DNA from: Pseudomonas frederiksbergensis
GTDB taxonomy: Bacteria; Pseudomonadota; Gammaproteobacteria; Pseudomonadales; Pseudomonadaceae
Assembly: GCF_003732275.1 (NCBI RefSeq)
Contig: NZ_MOBM01000011.1
Coordinates: 1 to 64,000, forward strand
Direction: 5' to 3'
DNA length: 64,000 nucleotides
Below, one piece after another: positions 1 to 7,996 of this stretch. The notes under the pieces were generated by a model. That model ran no database searches and was not told the origin of the DNA. It saw only the letters and a list, made by a program, of their open reading frames with translations. The position numbers and the translations under genes were made by a program. Numbering within the stretch: position 1 is the stretch's first letter; each line of letters begins with the position of its first letter.

Positions 1-20
1 CCTTATCCCAAAGAGGGGGA

Positions 21-61
21 CTGCTTCGCAGTCCAACGGGAGCAAGCTCCCTCGCCACAGG
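21..61. repeat. Partial REP element (GGGAGCAAGCTCCC type)
   Basis: This is the right half of a Pseudomonas REP doublet. It has a short hairpin with a TTCG centre followed by the GGGAGCAAGCTCCC palindrome and CTCGCCACAG. Its left partner is degenerate or lies outside the window. The same element recurs complete at 4563, 11706, 11881, 13929, 20921 and 45293. Confidence 0.75.
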
Positions 62-95
62 TTCAGTGTCGATCACTGTGCACGCCAACAATCCA

Positions 96-670
96 CCGGG
101 GTTACCCACAATCCCTGTTAGTGCTTCTGTGGATAACATGTTCGCCCCTCGCTACACCCCATGCCCATCAAGCCCTTCAGCCCTCCGTACAAAAAACAAC
201 CAGCCTAACCTCCGGTTTTTTCGAGCTTTCTCCACAGAACGACTTCGCTCGTAAGCCGATACTTGCCCCCAATCTCTGTTGGCGCTTCTGTGGATAAGAT
301 GTTCGCTGTCCGCTACAGGCTATATAAACCGTGGCTTTCAGTGAGTTGATCAAATAATGCTCAATTGACCATTTTCTCCCCCTGAACCTACCGCAAACCC
401 TGAATTTTCGCGGCTTTCAGCGGTTTTCCACAGAACCCGCAAAGTTGCCCCCAAAGTCTGTTGGCGCTTCTGTGGATAAGGTGTTCGCCATCCTCTGCAC
501 GTCATATAAACCGTGCCCTGCAGGCTTCTGATCAAAAAACGATCAATGCTTGCATAAAACCCTGCTTCTGGATAAGTCACGGTTTTTCTTGGTTTTTTGT
601 GAATAAATTTGCCCCGTCATCCACAATTGTCCCCAATAGCTGTGGGTGGAGATGTGGATAACTTGTTCGC
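96..670 (+). repeat. Long-period repeats each carrying a DnaA-type box
   Basis: Four copies of TGTGGATAA (reverse of the DnaA consensus TTATCCACA) lie at 128-136, 289-297, 471-479 and 653-661, with spacings of 161, 182 and 182 bp. Each is followed by two variable bases and TGTTCGC. The second and third copies share a longer block starting with TTGCCCCCAA and continuing through TCTGTTGGCGCTTC. Between boxes, ATATAAACCGTG (twice) and TTCCACAGAAC-like motifs also recur, so these are diverged repeat units of about 180 bp. A TGATCAAAAAAC 12-mer at 529-540 resembles GATC-containing AT-rich origin motifs. A fifth box, TTATCCACA, is at 799-807 in the opposite orientation. No convincing gene lies in 1-828. 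The block could bind or titrate DnaA, or be an origin-like remnant; the sequence does not decide. Confidence 0.7.
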
Positions 671-798
671 TAAACCCTGCAAGCCACGGCCCATATAGAC
701 CACAACGCGATAGATCAGATTTCATACAGTTCTAAGTCACTTCCTTGACTTCGATCTGTCGCCTGTCTTCACTCTCAGGTCACAAGGACAGCCGTCAC

Positions 799-807
799 TT
801 ATCCACA
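799..807 (-). promoter_or_regulatory. Fifth DnaA-type box, TTATCCACA
   Basis: Exact match to the TTATNCACA DnaA consensus, opposite in orientation to the four boxes upstream and 138 bp from the last of them. It lies just before the possible small gene at 829. Confidence 0.5.
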
Positions 808-828
808 TCTGGTTCAGGGAGAACACGG

Positions 829-960
829 ATGGATAGCCAGCCACATCGCTCGCAGCCACATTCGCACCTCAGCCCCTGCATGACCTGTGTACCGACCCCC
901 GCGACCTTGCTGCGTAAACGGATTCACCGTCGCGCCGCCAATCAGCGCGCTCGCCTATAG
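829..960 (+). CDS. Possible 43-aa basic peptide, unrecognised
   Basis: An ATG at 829 is preceded at 816-822 by AGGGAGA, a good ribosome binding site with 6 bases of spacing. The frame runs 43 codons to a TAG. The peptide starts with a His/Pro/Ser-rich stretch, contains a CMTC motif and ends in a strongly basic tail (RKRIHRRAANQRARL). I do not recognise a family. It lies between the DnaA-box repeats and the GMC oxidoreductase gene. The ribosome binding site is the only positive evidence, and short chance ORFs are common in such DNA. Confidence 0.3.
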   Translation: MDSQPHRSQPHSHLSPCMTCVPTPATLLRKRIHRRAANQRARL

Positions 961-1092
961 CGCCTGAAACCTTTCCCCATACCCTGACGCCGCTGCCATT
1001 GAGGCCCGACCGTGCCCGGTGACCAGGTGTTCGTTCGTCTATCGATTGCAGGCAACCACAGAGTTGCCCATCTGCCTGAGAGGAAATGACCC

Positions 1093-4000
1093 ATGACACG
1101 GATCGCCACGCCCATCAGCGACATCAAGGAACATTACGACGTGATTGTCATCGGCTCCGGTTACGGCGGCGGGATCGCGGCGTCGCGCCTGTCCCGGGCC
1201 GGCAAGCGGGTGTGCCTGCTGGAGCGAGGCCGAGAAATCCAGCCCGGCGAATACCCCAATACGATGCTGGCGGCCACTGAAGAACTGCAAGTCCATGACC
1301 CAGACGGACACATCGGTTCGCGCACCGGGTTGTTCGACCTGCACGTCAATGCCCAGCAGAACGTGGTGGTCGGTTGCGGCCTGGGCGGCACGTCGCTGAT
1401 CAACGCTAACGTTGCGCTGGAACCGGAGCCCGGCGTGTTCGACGATCCGCGCTGGCCGCTGGCGGTGCGTGAACACCGCGACACGCTGCTCAAGGATGGG
1501 TACGCCCGGGCTCGGGAGATGCTCAAGCCCAACCCTTACCCAGGCACTTCGCCGGTGTTGCCGAAACTGGAAGCCAACAAAAAGTCTGCGGACTACCTCA
1601 AGCAAGGTGCGCATTTCTACAAGCCGCCAATCAACGTGACCTTCGACAAACTGCCGAACAACCTCAACCATGTCGGCGTCGAGCAGCTGCCGTGCAACCA
1701 CTGCGGCGACTGCGTGTCGGGCTGTAACAACAAGGCCAAGAACACCACGCTGATGAATTACCTGCCGGATGCCTGGAACCACGGCGCGGAGATTTTCTGC
1801 CAGGCCGAGGTGCGGCACCTGGAGCGCGACGCCGACGGCGACGGCTGGATCGTGCATTTCCAATACCTGGACAGCGGGCGCGAGCAGTTCTCGGCACCGA
1901 CGCTATTCGTCAAGGCTGACATCGTCGTGGTTTCGGCGGGCACCCTGGGTTCCACCGAAATCCTCCTGCGTTCTCGGGACAAAGGTCTGGCGACGTCCGA
2001 TCAACTCGGCGAGAACATGAGCGGCAACGGTGACATTCTCGGTTTCGGCCACAACTGCGACCAAGCAATCAACGGCATCGGTTTCGGCGCGCATCCGGCC
2101 AGTGAAATGAAACCGGTCGGCCCGTGTATCACCTCGATCATCGACATGCGCACCGAAGGCGACTGGCGCAGCCGCATGGTCATCGAAGAAGGCTCGATCC
2201 CCGGCGCCCTCGGCCGGCCCATGGTGCCGAGCATGGCCGCGTTCGCCGGGTTGATCGGCAAGCCCACCGATGACAGCTTCAGCGGCAAGCTCAAGTACGC
2301 CGAGCGCGAAACCGACAGCTTCCTGCGCGGCCCGTATCACGGCGCCCTGCATAACATGCAGACCTACCTGATCATGAGTCACGATGACGGCAAGGGTCGC
2401 ATGGTGCTCGACAGCAAGGACCAGCTGCGCATCGACTGGCCGGGTGTTGGCGAGCAGGAAAACGTCAAACTCGGTAACGAACGGCTGCACCAGAGCACCA
2501 AGGCATTGGGCGGAATCTGGGTCGAGAACCCGATCTGGACCGAGTTGCTCAAACACAGCATCGTGTCCGTTCACCCGTTGGGCGGTTGCGTGATGGGAGA
2601 GGACGCGGAGCAGGGCGTGGTCAACCACAAGGGCCAGGTGTTCAGCAGCACCAGTGGCACCAATGTCTATGCCGGGTTGTACGTGACCGACGGCGCGGTG
2701 ATTCCGACCTCCCTGGCGGTCAATCCGCTGCTGACCATTTCCGCCGTGAGCGAGCGCAACATGGGCCTGCTGGCGGCCGATCGCGGTTGGCATATCGACT
2801 ACACGCTGCCCTCGGCGCCGCGCAAACAAGTGGCGCCGCCGACCCTCGGCGTGCAGTTCACCGAAACCATGAAGGGCTATTTCTCCAAAGACTTCACTCA
2901 GCCTCAAGGCACCGATCTCAAACTCTACGAGGCGGCGGCCAAACGCGGCGAGTCGGAGAACTCGCCGATCGAATTCACCCTGACCATCACCGCCAACGAC
3001 CTCAACCGCATGATCAAGGAGCCGCAACACGCCGCGACGCTGGTCGGCACGCTCAATGCGCCGGGCCTGTCGCGGGAACCGCTGACCGCCAGCAATGGCG
3101 TGTTCAACCTGTTCGAGGAATATCAGGAACAGGTCGGCGTGCGGCACATGAAATACGACATGAAACTGACCGCCGAGGACGGCAGCGATTATTACTTCAG
3201 CGCGTTCAAGACCGTGCCCGAAGACAACGGCGTGCTGAACGTCTGGCACGACACCAGCACTCTTTACGTGACGCTGTATCGCGGGTCGGACAAGACCGGC
3301 GAGGTGATGGGTTCGGGTGTGATGCACATCCAGCCGGCCGATTTCGCCAAGCAAATGACCACCATGAAGGTGCTCAACGCCCGCAACGAACGCGAGCGTA
3401 TCGATGGGCTGGCGCGCTTTGGCAAATTCTTCGCCGGCATCTTGTGGGAGAGCTACGGCGGCGTGTTCGCTGGCGACATCTATTTCAACCCCGATGCGCC
3501 GCCGCGGCAGAAACGCCCGCTGGATGCGCCAACCCCGAGTGTGCAGTTCTTCCAGACCGAAGACAGCGTCCAGCTACGCCTGACCCGCTATCAGGGCGGC
3601 AGCAAAGGGCCGGTGATGCTGGTGCATGGCTTGGGCGTGGGCTCGAATATTTTCTCCACCGACACCATCCAGACCAACCTGCTGGAGTACCTGTGCAAGC
3701 ACGAGTACGACGTCTGGCTGCTGGATTTGCGGGTGAGCATTCTGTTGCCCGCGAGCAAGAAGGAATGGAACGGCGACCAGATTGCGCAGTACGACTTCAA
3801 GGCCGCCATCGCGCAGATCCAGCAAGCAACCAAGGCCGCGGACGTGCAATGCGTGGTGCATTGCTACGGCGCGACGACTTTCTTCATGTCGCTGTTGGCC
3901 GGATTGCAGGGCGTGCGTTCGGTGGTGTGTTCGCAGATCGCCGCGGATACGGTGGTCGCCACGGCAACCGGGCTCAAGGCCGGCTTGCACCTTCCGGGGA

Positions 4001-4551
4001 TGCTCGACGCCATCGGCATCAAATCCCTCACCGCGTATGCCGACAACAAGGAGAGCTGGTTCAACAAGCTCTACGACAAGGCTCTCAACGGGTATGCCCG
4101 CATCGAGGCTCAGGGCTACTGCACCAACCCGGTGTGCCATCGCATCACCTTCATGTACGCATCGTTGTACCGCCACGACACGCTCAACGAGACCCTGCAT
4201 GACAACCTGCATGAGCTGTTCGGCGAGTCGAACATGCAGACCTTCGAGCACTTGGCGTTGATCCTGCGCAAAGGTCATCTGGTGGACTTCAAGGGCCAGG
4301 ACGTCTACATGCCGCACTTCGACCGGCTGACCATGCCGATCTGCTTCATCAGCGGCGAAGACAACCAATGCTACCTGCCGGAAAGCACGCTCAAGACCTA
4401 TGAGCGCGTTTGTAAAGTCCATGGGCCGGAGCGCTACAGCCGGCATGTAGTGCCGGGTTACGGGCATATCGACTGCATGTTCGGCAAGAATGCGGTGCTC
4501 GATGTGTACCCGATCATCCTGCAACACCTGGAGAAAACGGCCCTCGGCTAG
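1093..4551 (+). CDS. GMC-family oxidoreductase fused to an alpha/beta hydrolase
   Basis: A 1152-residue two-part enzyme. The N-terminal part is a GMC (glucose-methanol-choline / cholesterol-oxidase-like) flavoprotein. It has the FAD dinucleotide fold GSGYGGG at residues 21-27 and a second glycine-rich FAD segment (VVGCGLGGTS) near residue 95. A CNHCGDCVSGC segment (Cys201, 204, 207, 211) has the CX2CX2CX3C spacing of an iron-sulfur site. The C-terminal part from about residue 825 is an alpha/beta hydrolase with HGLG near 844 and a nucleophile elbow VHCYGA in which Cys924 replaces the usual Ser; a C-terminal GYGH could supply the histidine. No signal peptide is seen. The start has AGGAA at 1081-1085. 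A membrane dihaem cytochrome c and a metallophosphoesterase follow, so electrons may pass flavin to Fe-S to haem rather than to oxygen. The substrate is unknown; sterol-like or other hydrophobic alcohols are guesses from family resemblance. Confidence 0.85.
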   Translation: MTRIATPISDIKEHYDVIVIGSGYGGGIAASRLSRAGKRVCLLERGREIQPGEYPNTMLAATEELQVHDPDGHIGSRTGLFDLHVNAQQNVVVGCGLGGTSLINANVALEPEPGVFDDPRWPLAVREHRDTLLKDGYARAREMLKPNPYPGTSPVLPKLEANKKSADYLKQGAHFYKPPINVTFDKLPNNLNHVGVEQLPCNHCGDCVSGCNNKAKNTTLMNYLPDAWNHGAEIFCQAEVRHLERDADGDGWIVHFQYLDSGREQFSAPTLFVKADIVVVSAGTLGSTEILLRSRDKGLATSDQLGENMSGNGDILGFGHNCDQAINGIGFGAHPASEMKPVGPCITSIIDMRTEGDWRSRMVIEEGSIPGALGRPMVPSMAAFAGLIGKPTDDSFSGKLKYAERETDSFLRGPYHGALHNMQTYLIMSHDDGKGRMVLDSKDQLRIDWPGVGEQENVKLGNERLHQSTKALGGIWVENPIWTELLKHSIVSVHPLGGCVMGEDAEQGVVNHKGQVFSSTSGTNVYAGLYVTDGAVIPTSLAVNPLLTISAVSERNMGLLAADRGWHIDYTLPSAPRKQVAPPTLGVQFTETMKGYFSKDFTQPQGTDLKLYEAAAKRGESENSPIEFTLTITANDLNRMIKEPQHAATLVGTLNAPGLSREPLTASNGVFNLFEEYQEQVGVRHMKYDMKLTAEDGSDYYFSAFKTVPEDNGVLNVWHDTSTLYVTLYRGSDKTGEVMGSGVMHIQPADFAKQMTTMKVLNARNERERIDGLARFGKFFAGILWESYGGVFAGDIYFNPDAPPRQKRPLDAPTPSVQFFQTEDSVQLRLTRYQGGSKGPVMLVHGLGVGSNIFSTDTIQTNLLEYLCKHEYDVWLLDLRVSILLPASKKEWNGDQIAQYDFKAAIAQIQQATKAADVQCVVHCYGATTFFMSLLAGLQGVRSVVCSQIAADTVVATATGLKAGLHLPGMLDAIGIKSLTAYADNKESWFNKLYDKALNGYARIEAQGYCTNPVCHRITFMYASLYRHDTLNETLHDNLHELFGESNMQTFEHLALILRKGHLVDFKGQDVYMPHFDRLTMPICFISGEDNQCYLPESTLKTYERVCKVHGPERYSRHVVPGYGHIDCMFGKNAVLDVYPIILQHLEKTALG

Positions 4552-4562
4552 CACTGCTTACC

Positions 4563-4695
4563 TGTGGCGAGGGAGCTTGCTCCCGCTGGGCTGCGTAGCA
4601 GCTCCAAAACCTGAGGGTGCGATCTATCAGATACACCGCGTTTTCTGGTTTTACGACTGCTTCGCAGCCGAGCGGGAGCAAGCTCCCTCGCCACA
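4563..4695. repeat. REP doublet (GGGAGCAAGCTCCC type)
   Basis: Two inverted REP halves begin TGTGGCGAGGGAGC and end with its complement. Each has an inner hairpin (CTGCGTAGCAG on the left, CTGCTTCGCAG on the right) around a roughly 45-bp unique centre. It sits between the GMC fusion gene and the cytochrome gene and could form a large cruciform or RNA hairpin between them. Confidence 0.9.
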
Positions 4696-4742
4696 AAAGC
4701 CGTGTACTGACTTGGGATTGGTGACGACAAGGAATGGATGCT

Positions 4743-6611
4743 ATGGACAGTTACATCCGCTGGTTTCAACGCTTCATCTGGCTAGGCATCGTGATGAACA
4801 TGGTCTTCGCGATTCCGGCGCTGTTTGCGCCGGCGTTGCTGACCTCGATGCTCGGGATGCCGCCGCAACTCTCCGATCCGTGGCTGGAAAACGCCGGCAT
4901 GCTGCTGGTGGGGATCAGCCTGTTCTACATGCCGTCAGGCTTCAACGCACCAAGATACGTCGTGCATTCATGGCTGTGCGTGCTGTCGCGATTGGTCGCC
5001 GTGGCGTTCTGGGTTTACCTGATCAACACCAGCAATCAGGCCCAGGTGTTCGTGCCGATGTTGCTGGGTGATCTGAGCATGTTCCTGATCCTCGGGGTTT
5101 TGCTGTATCTGGGCAGCGCGCCGGCCAATCGGCCCTTGGCGTTGCTTCGCGACGGCTGGCTTGAATGGCGCGCAGCGTGGGCGCGACGCTGGCAGCGGCA
5201 CAGCTTCAAGGTTGCCACGCTGGTCGTGGTGCTGGCGCTGGGGTTTATCGGCTACGAAACCTGGTACCAGATGCTGCGGGTGGTGCCGGCAGAGCAATAC
5301 GCCTCCGATGAGGATCACTACAAGTACGGCGCCATCGGCCTGGGCATCGAGGCGCGGATTCCCTATTACCTGTTCGCCGTATTGCCACAGATGTGCCCGG
5401 ATAAGCTGCCGAAACCCGGCGGCTATGAAGTCTTCGGTTTCCTCTACGAGAACGGCAAAGACCTGCCGATCGGTATGGCCAAGCGGCAGATCGGTTACCC
5501 GACCGTGGAGCCCAACTGCGCCCTGTGTCACACCGGTTCCTACCGGGCCACTACCAGCGACGTCGCCATCCCGGTGGCCACCGCACCGGCCAATACCCTG
5601 CAACTGCAGGCCTTTCAGTGGTTCGCCTACAATTGCGCCAGCGACCCGAAATTCACCCCAGACGCGGTGATGACGGCGATCAACAGCAAGTTCCAGCTCG
5701 GGTTTTTCGAGCGCTTGTACAACCGCTACGTGATCATTCCGATGGCCACGAGCGCGCTGGTCAAACAGAAGCAGGCCTATGCCTGGCAACGACTGCGCGC
5801 ACCGCAAGGGCCGGGACGTACCGACACCTTCAACCCGACAAAAATGGTGGTGTTCGGCTTCCCGGATGACTCGACCATCGGCACCGTCGACTTGCCGCAA
5901 GTGTGGAACCAGAAGCCGCGGGAGTCGCTGTACCTGCATTGGGATGGCAATAACAACGACATCCATGAACGCAACTACGCGGCGGCCATGGCCGTGGGCG
6001 CGACGCCGGAGTCGGTGCTGCCGGCCAGTTTCAACCGGGTGACCAACTGGTTGCTGGGCCACAAGGCGCCGGCATGGCCGTTCGCGCTGGATCAGGCCAA
6101 AGTCGCACGGGGCAAACCGGTCTGGGAAAACAACTGCGCCGGTTGCCACGATTTCGGCCGCACCGATACCGGTCAGGTCACCACCAGCATTGATGAACTG
6201 GGCACCGATCCCCATCGCCTGAACTCGTTCACCACAGGTTTGGTGACGGCTTTCCATGGCTTCAAGAAATCCCCGTTCGACTTTGGCGCCTATCGCAAGA
6301 CCCAGAGCTACAGCAACACGCCCACCGACGGCGTCTGGTTGCGCGCGCCGTACTTGCACAACGGTTCGGTACCGACCCTGTGGGATTTGCTGCAACCACC
6401 GGAAAAGAGGCCGCTGGTGTTCTTCACCGGCTCTGATGTGTACGACCAGGACAAAGTCGGCTTCGTCACCAGTGGCCAGCAGATGAAAGCCTCGGCGGAC
6501 TTCAAATACGACACCCGTCTGGAGGGCAACCACAACGGCGGCCACCTGTACGGCACGCAGCTGTCGGAACTCGATAAGCGGGCGCTCATCGAGTTCATGA
6601 AAACCCTGTAA
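4743..6611 (+). CDS. Membrane-anchored dihaem cytochrome c
   Basis: A 622-residue protein. The first about 180 residues hold four to five hydrophobic segments (for example the stretch with GIVMNMVFAIPALFA and a later VATLVVVLALGFIGY). The large remainder carries two CXXCH haem c sites, CALCH (Cys259, Cys262, His263) and CAGCH (Cys465, Cys468, His469). The second sits in a region typical of dihaem cytochrome c / peroxidase-like proteins, with a C-terminal GVWLRAPYLHNGSVPTLWDLL segment. The soluble part must be periplasmic to receive haem. An in-frame ATG nine bases earlier (4734) directly abuts AAGGA (4729-4733), so the ATG at 4743 with 9-base spacing is preferred. The likely role is electron acceptor or relay for the upstream GMC flavoprotein; this is inferred from neighbourhood only. 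Confidence 0.8.
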   Translation: MDSYIRWFQRFIWLGIVMNMVFAIPALFAPALLTSMLGMPPQLSDPWLENAGMLLVGISLFYMPSGFNAPRYVVHSWLCVLSRLVAVAFWVYLINTSNQAQVFVPMLLGDLSMFLILGVLLYLGSAPANRPLALLRDGWLEWRAAWARRWQRHSFKVATLVVVLALGFIGYETWYQMLRVVPAEQYASDEDHYKYGAIGLGIEARIPYYLFAVLPQMCPDKLPKPGGYEVFGFLYENGKDLPIGMAKRQIGYPTVEPNCALCHTGSYRATTSDVAIPVATAPANTLQLQAFQWFAYNCASDPKFTPDAVMTAINSKFQLGFFERLYNRYVIIPMATSALVKQKQAYAWQRLRAPQGPGRTDTFNPTKMVVFGFPDDSTIGTVDLPQVWNQKPRESLYLHWDGNNNDIHERNYAAAMAVGATPESVLPASFNRVTNWLLGHKAPAWPFALDQAKVARGKPVWENNCAGCHDFGRTDTGQVTTSIDELGTDPHRLNSFTTGLVTAFHGFKKSPFDFGAYRKTQSYSNTPTDGVWLRAPYLHNGSVPTLWDLLQPPEKRPLVFFTGSDVYDQDKVGFVTSGQQMKASADFKYDTRLEGNHNGGHLYGTQLSELDKRALIEFMKTL

Positions 6612-6637
6612 TTCCACTACGGATGGAGGAAAGCGAC

Positions 6638-7888
6638 ATGTCATTGGTCAGTCATTGGGAACACGAGTACGACAAGGTCAAGCTACGCGTACACGGCTTG
6701 TTCACCCGTTTGGAAATGGCCTGGAAAAAGCTCGTCAGCGAGCTCGAACCCGAGGAGTACCAGGCCATCGTCGCGCTGTTGCAACGGGGTCACGATCAGG
6801 CGCAATACGTGCTCAAGCACGGTGATATGCCAGACGATCAGCCAAGTGTGCCGTGGGAGTTGTCCCATGGCTTGTCGATCCTGCACATCGGCAACGCCAG
6901 CCCCTTGCCGCAATCGGTAGACGAGCTGCAAACCCGAGTGCTCAAGGACGGCAGCTTGCTCGGTTGTCGCAAATGGGAGCTGCTGGATCTGTTGTGGAGC
7001 GAGGCGCTGCTCAAATGGATCGAGAACCTGCGGCATCACGCGTCGTTCGCCACCAACCCGGCGCTGATGCGCATGGACAGTGATGTGACCCTGGCCATCG
7101 CCGGCGACTGGGGTACCGGGCCGTTCGACAGCCATGCTCCGGCGGTGTCGGTGGCCAACCAGATGCAACTGGCCCAGGCCGACTTCACCATTCATCTAGG
7201 GGATGTGTATTACGCCGGCACCCGCTCCCAGGAAGACGTCGACATGGTCGGCTGGCCCATGGGCAAGCACGGTTCGTTCACCCTCAACTCCAACCACGAG
7301 ATGTACAGCGGCGCCCATGGCTACTTCAAGGAACTGGCCAAGCGTTTCCCGGCGCAGCAGGGCACCAGTTATTTTGCGTTGTACAACGATGACTGGCTGG
7401 TGATCGGGCTCGACACGGCTTACGCCTCGGATGCGATCAACCTGTACATGGACGGTGCGCTGAACAAGGAGCAGATCGACTGGATGAAAGACCTGCCTCA
7501 GCGCAAGAAGATCATGGTGCTCAGTCATCACCAGGGCTTCGACATTTCCGGGCACAACAAGACGGCGCTTTATAAACCGGTGTGCGATGCCTTGGGCCGT
7601 GAGCCGGATTATTGGTATTGGGGGCATTTGCACAACGGCATCTGCTACGCCGCTCAAGGCGGGTTGCATGCGCGCTGCGCCGGGCACGGGGCGATTCCCT
7701 ACGGCAATGCCAGCGAGCTGAACGGGCATGCGCGGGTGCTGTGGTCGGAAACGGAAAATGCGCGGGATGAGGCGTACCCGGATCGGGTGTTGAACGGTTA
7801 TGTGAAGGTGCGGCTGGTGGGGGAGAACATCGAAGAAACGTTTATTGGGGAGGATGGGTCGGTGCGGTGGTCTTCATCAGCCCATTGA
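6638..7888 (+). CDS. Metallophosphoesterase (calcineurin-like)
   Basis: A 416-residue protein with the full calcineurin-like metal-binding series: AGDWGTG (about residue 156), LGDVYY (about 189), NSNHE (about 220), LSHHQ (about 297) and GHLHNG (about 330). The first about 140 residues are helical and unlike known domains. No signal peptide is visible, so it is probably cytoplasmic. The ATG at 6638 has GGAGGA at 6625-6630; a frame-extending ATG at 6623 overlaps that site and is rejected. It begins 26 bases after the cytochrome stop and looks co-transcribed with it and with the GMC fusion. The physiological phosphoester is not evident. Confidence 0.85.
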   Translation: MSLVSHWEHEYDKVKLRVHGLFTRLEMAWKKLVSELEPEEYQAIVALLQRGHDQAQYVLKHGDMPDDQPSVPWELSHGLSILHIGNASPLPQSVDELQTRVLKDGSLLGCRKWELLDLLWSEALLKWIENLRHHASFATNPALMRMDSDVTLAIAGDWGTGPFDSHAPAVSVANQMQLAQADFTIHLGDVYYAGTRSQEDVDMVGWPMGKHGSFTLNSNHEMYSGAHGYFKELAKRFPAQQGTSYFALYNDDWLVIGLDTAYASDAINLYMDGALNKEQIDWMKDLPQRKKIMVLSHHQGFDISGHNKTALYKPVCDALGREPDYWYWGHLHNGICYAAQGGLHARCAGHGAIPYGNASELNGHARVLWSETENARDEAYPDRVLNGYVKVRLVGENIEETFIGEDGSVRWSSSAH

Positions 7889-7910
7889 TTTGTGGTGACG
7901 GGTAGGCCGT

Positions 7911-7987
7911 CATCGCGAGCAGGCTCGCTCCCACAAGGGATCTTCAGTGCATATAGATCCAGTGTGGGAGCGAGCCTGCTAGCGATG
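7911..7987. repeat. REP doublet (GCGAGCAGGCTCGC type)
   Basis: Inverted pair: CATCGCGAGCAGGCTCGCTCCCAC on the left and its near-complement on the right, where one base differs (CTAGCGATG). It lies between two converging genes, the phosphoesterase and gbcA, and may serve as a bidirectional transcript end. Confidence 0.9.
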
Positions 7988-7996
7988 CTTTTGCTC

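Noticed and set aside
96..807. Main chromosomal origin (oriC)
   Set aside because: Despite five DnaA-type boxes there is no dnaA, dnaN, rpmH or gidA/mnmG gene beside it and a REP element adjoins it. Left side is outside the window, so kept only as a finding.
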